This document shows, piece by piece, positions 63,170 through 64,000 of a DNA stretch of 64,000 nucleotides. Source of the DNA: Arthrobacter sp. StoSoilB20 (GTDB lineage Bacteria > Actinomycetota > Actinomycetes > Actinomycetales > Micrococcaceae); contig NZ_AP024651.1 in NCBI RefSeq assembly GCF_019977295.1, positions 3,286,001 through 3,350,000 on the forward strand, given 5' to 3'. Position numbers and translations under genes: made by a program. Numbering within the stretch: the first letter of the stretch is position 1; each line of letters begins with the position of its first letter. The notes below the pieces were generated by a model. It made no database searches and had not been told where the DNA came from. It saw only the letters and a program-made list of their open reading frames with translations.

Positions 63170-64000
63170 GTGCCGTTGATCCGTCGTGTGGCGTTCCTGT
63201 CCTTGCATACCTCCCCCATGGAGCAGCCAGGTGCCGGAGATGCCGGTGGGATGAACGTCTACGTGCGGGCCCTGGCCATGGCGCTGGCGGAGACCGGGGT
63301 GGAAGTGGAGATCTTCACCCGATCCACCAAAGCCGGCCAACCCGCCGTCGAACATCCAGGTCCCGGCGTCTGCGTCCATAACGTCATGGCGGGGCCTCGC
63401 CGCAAAGTCCCCAAGGAAGAGCTGCCGGCCCTCCTGCACCAGATGGTGGAACAGATCGACATGATCCGCGGCAGCCAACTGCACGGCCGCTACGATGCCA
63501 TCCATTCACACTATTGGGTGTCCGGCGTGGCCGGGCTGGAACTGTCAGGGCTATGGGGCGTGCCGCTGGTGCACACCATGCACACCATGGCCAAGGTCAA
63601 AAATCTTGTCCTCGAATCCGGCGAACGCCCCGAGCCCCGGCGCCGCGAAGAGGGCGAACAGCGGATCGTCGACGGCGCTACCCGGCTGGTCGCCAACACT
63701 CCAGCCGAGGCCGAGGAACTGGTTTCGCACTACGGTGCCGATCTTGACCGGATCGACGTGGCCCCGCCCGGCGTCGACCTCAAGGTCTTTACGCCCTCGT
63801 TCCGGCGGAAGTCACGGTCCCTGCGCGGAGTCAGGCCGGACAGTTTCCATATCCTCTTCGCCGGGCGGATCCAGCGGCTCAAAGGCCCCCAGGTGTTCGT
63901 CAAGGCCGCTGGGATCCTGCGCAAGCGCCGACCCGACATCGATCTCGAGCTGACCATTCTGGGCTCCCTCAGCGGTGCCAAGGACTTCAATCTCCAACAC
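63170..64000 (+). CDS. mshA: D-inositol-3-phosphate glycosyltransferase MshA (start, cut by window edge)
   Basis: The first 277 residues of a GT4 glycosyltransferase that starts mycothiol synthesis by adding GlcNAc to inositol-3-phosphate. It opens RRVAFLSLHTSPMEQPGAGD and GGMNVYVRALAMAL, the MshA signature, and has HSHYWVSGVAGLELS and FAGRIQRLKGPQVF. GTG 63170 has AGGAGG six bases upstream. The reading frame is open to the window end, so the gene continues beyond it. The presence of mshA supports an actinobacterial origin. Confidence 0.95.
   Translation, partial: MPLIRRVAFLSLHTSPMEQPGAGDAGGMNVYVRALAMALAETGVEVEIFTRSTKAGQPAVEHPGPGVCVHNVMAGPRRKVPKEELPALLHQMVEQIDMIRGSQLHGRYDAIHSHYWVSGVAGLELSGLWGVPLVHTMHTMAKVKNLVLESGERPEPRRREEGEQRIVDGATRLVANTPAEAEELVSHYGADLDRIDVAPPGVDLKVFTPSFRRKSRSLRGVRPDSFHILFAGRIQRLKGPQVFVKAAGILRKRRPDIDLELTILGSLSGAKDFNLQH

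Overview
The window is a GC-rich actinobacterial chromosome segment, best matching the Micrococcaceae (Arthrobacter/Paenarthrobacter type). Supporting signs are the mycothiol glycosyltransferase mshA, a SepX/GlpR-like divisome protein, a BfrB-like ferritin, GuaB3, DUF3817 and SURF1 membrane proteins, a His-tailed GroEL behind CIRCE elements, many GTG starts and 1-4 nt gene overlaps. These calls come from reading the proteins and motifs; no database search was run. Start codons were moved inward wherever a ribosome binding site or family N-terminus favoured it.

Layout. 1-15 kb: end of a pirin gene, a BadF-type sugar kinase, nitronate monooxygenase, a LysR/MFS divergent pair with a perfect palindromic operator, a TMEM175-type channel, two Lrp/AsnC regulators around an MFS exporter, a DUF1761-corA-zapE run, ferritin, a uspA-crcB-crcB operon (universal stress protein plus twin fluoride channels), and a padR-ABC1 kinase pair. 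15.5-18.4 kb: a small genomic island between 35-bp direct repeats made of the 3' half of tRNA-Ala(CGC). It carries a DUF4230-like lipid-anchored or membrane protein and an overlapping HTH-regulator/nucleotidyltransferase pair that looks like an AbiE/MenAT-type toxin-antitoxin system, with a predicted leaderless promoter inside an inverted repeat. No integrase is present.

18.5-31.4 kb: the sepX-like, rimJ and galU genes, 5-FTHF cyclo-ligase, FmdB zinc ribbon and SAF-domain protein, then a roughly 1,390-residue UPF1-like helicase fused to a Vsr/MTES_1575-type nuclease whose Walker A lysine is glutamine, and guaA, DUF3817 and SURF1. At 31.46-31.81 kb lie six tandem 58-bp repeats. 31.8-45.3 kb: PTS EIIA, glpD, guaB3, an ABC exporter, guaB, two tandem SGNH-domain acyltransferases and a DUF389 protein.

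45.2-64 kb: a flavin monooxygenase, a LuxR/TPR regulator, groES-groEL with two CIRCE boxes and an intercistronic terminator-like hairpin, a THUMP-like methyltransferase, a shikimate dehydrogenase-like gene, a zinc-starvation module (cysteine-free L36 plus a CobW/Mrf-like protein without P-loop, behind a Zur-like palindrome), a YbdK-type glutamate-cysteine ligase, the alr-tsaE-tsaB-rimI-tsaD operon (cell-wall D-alanine and tRNA t6A synthesis), a PfkB kinase divergent from a GH4 glycosidase, a GNAT gene, and the start of mshA cut by the window edge.

The strongest leads for new biology are the tRNA-Ala island with its nucleotidyltransferase pair, the degenerate helicase-nuclease, the zinc/ribosome module and the 58-bp repeat array.
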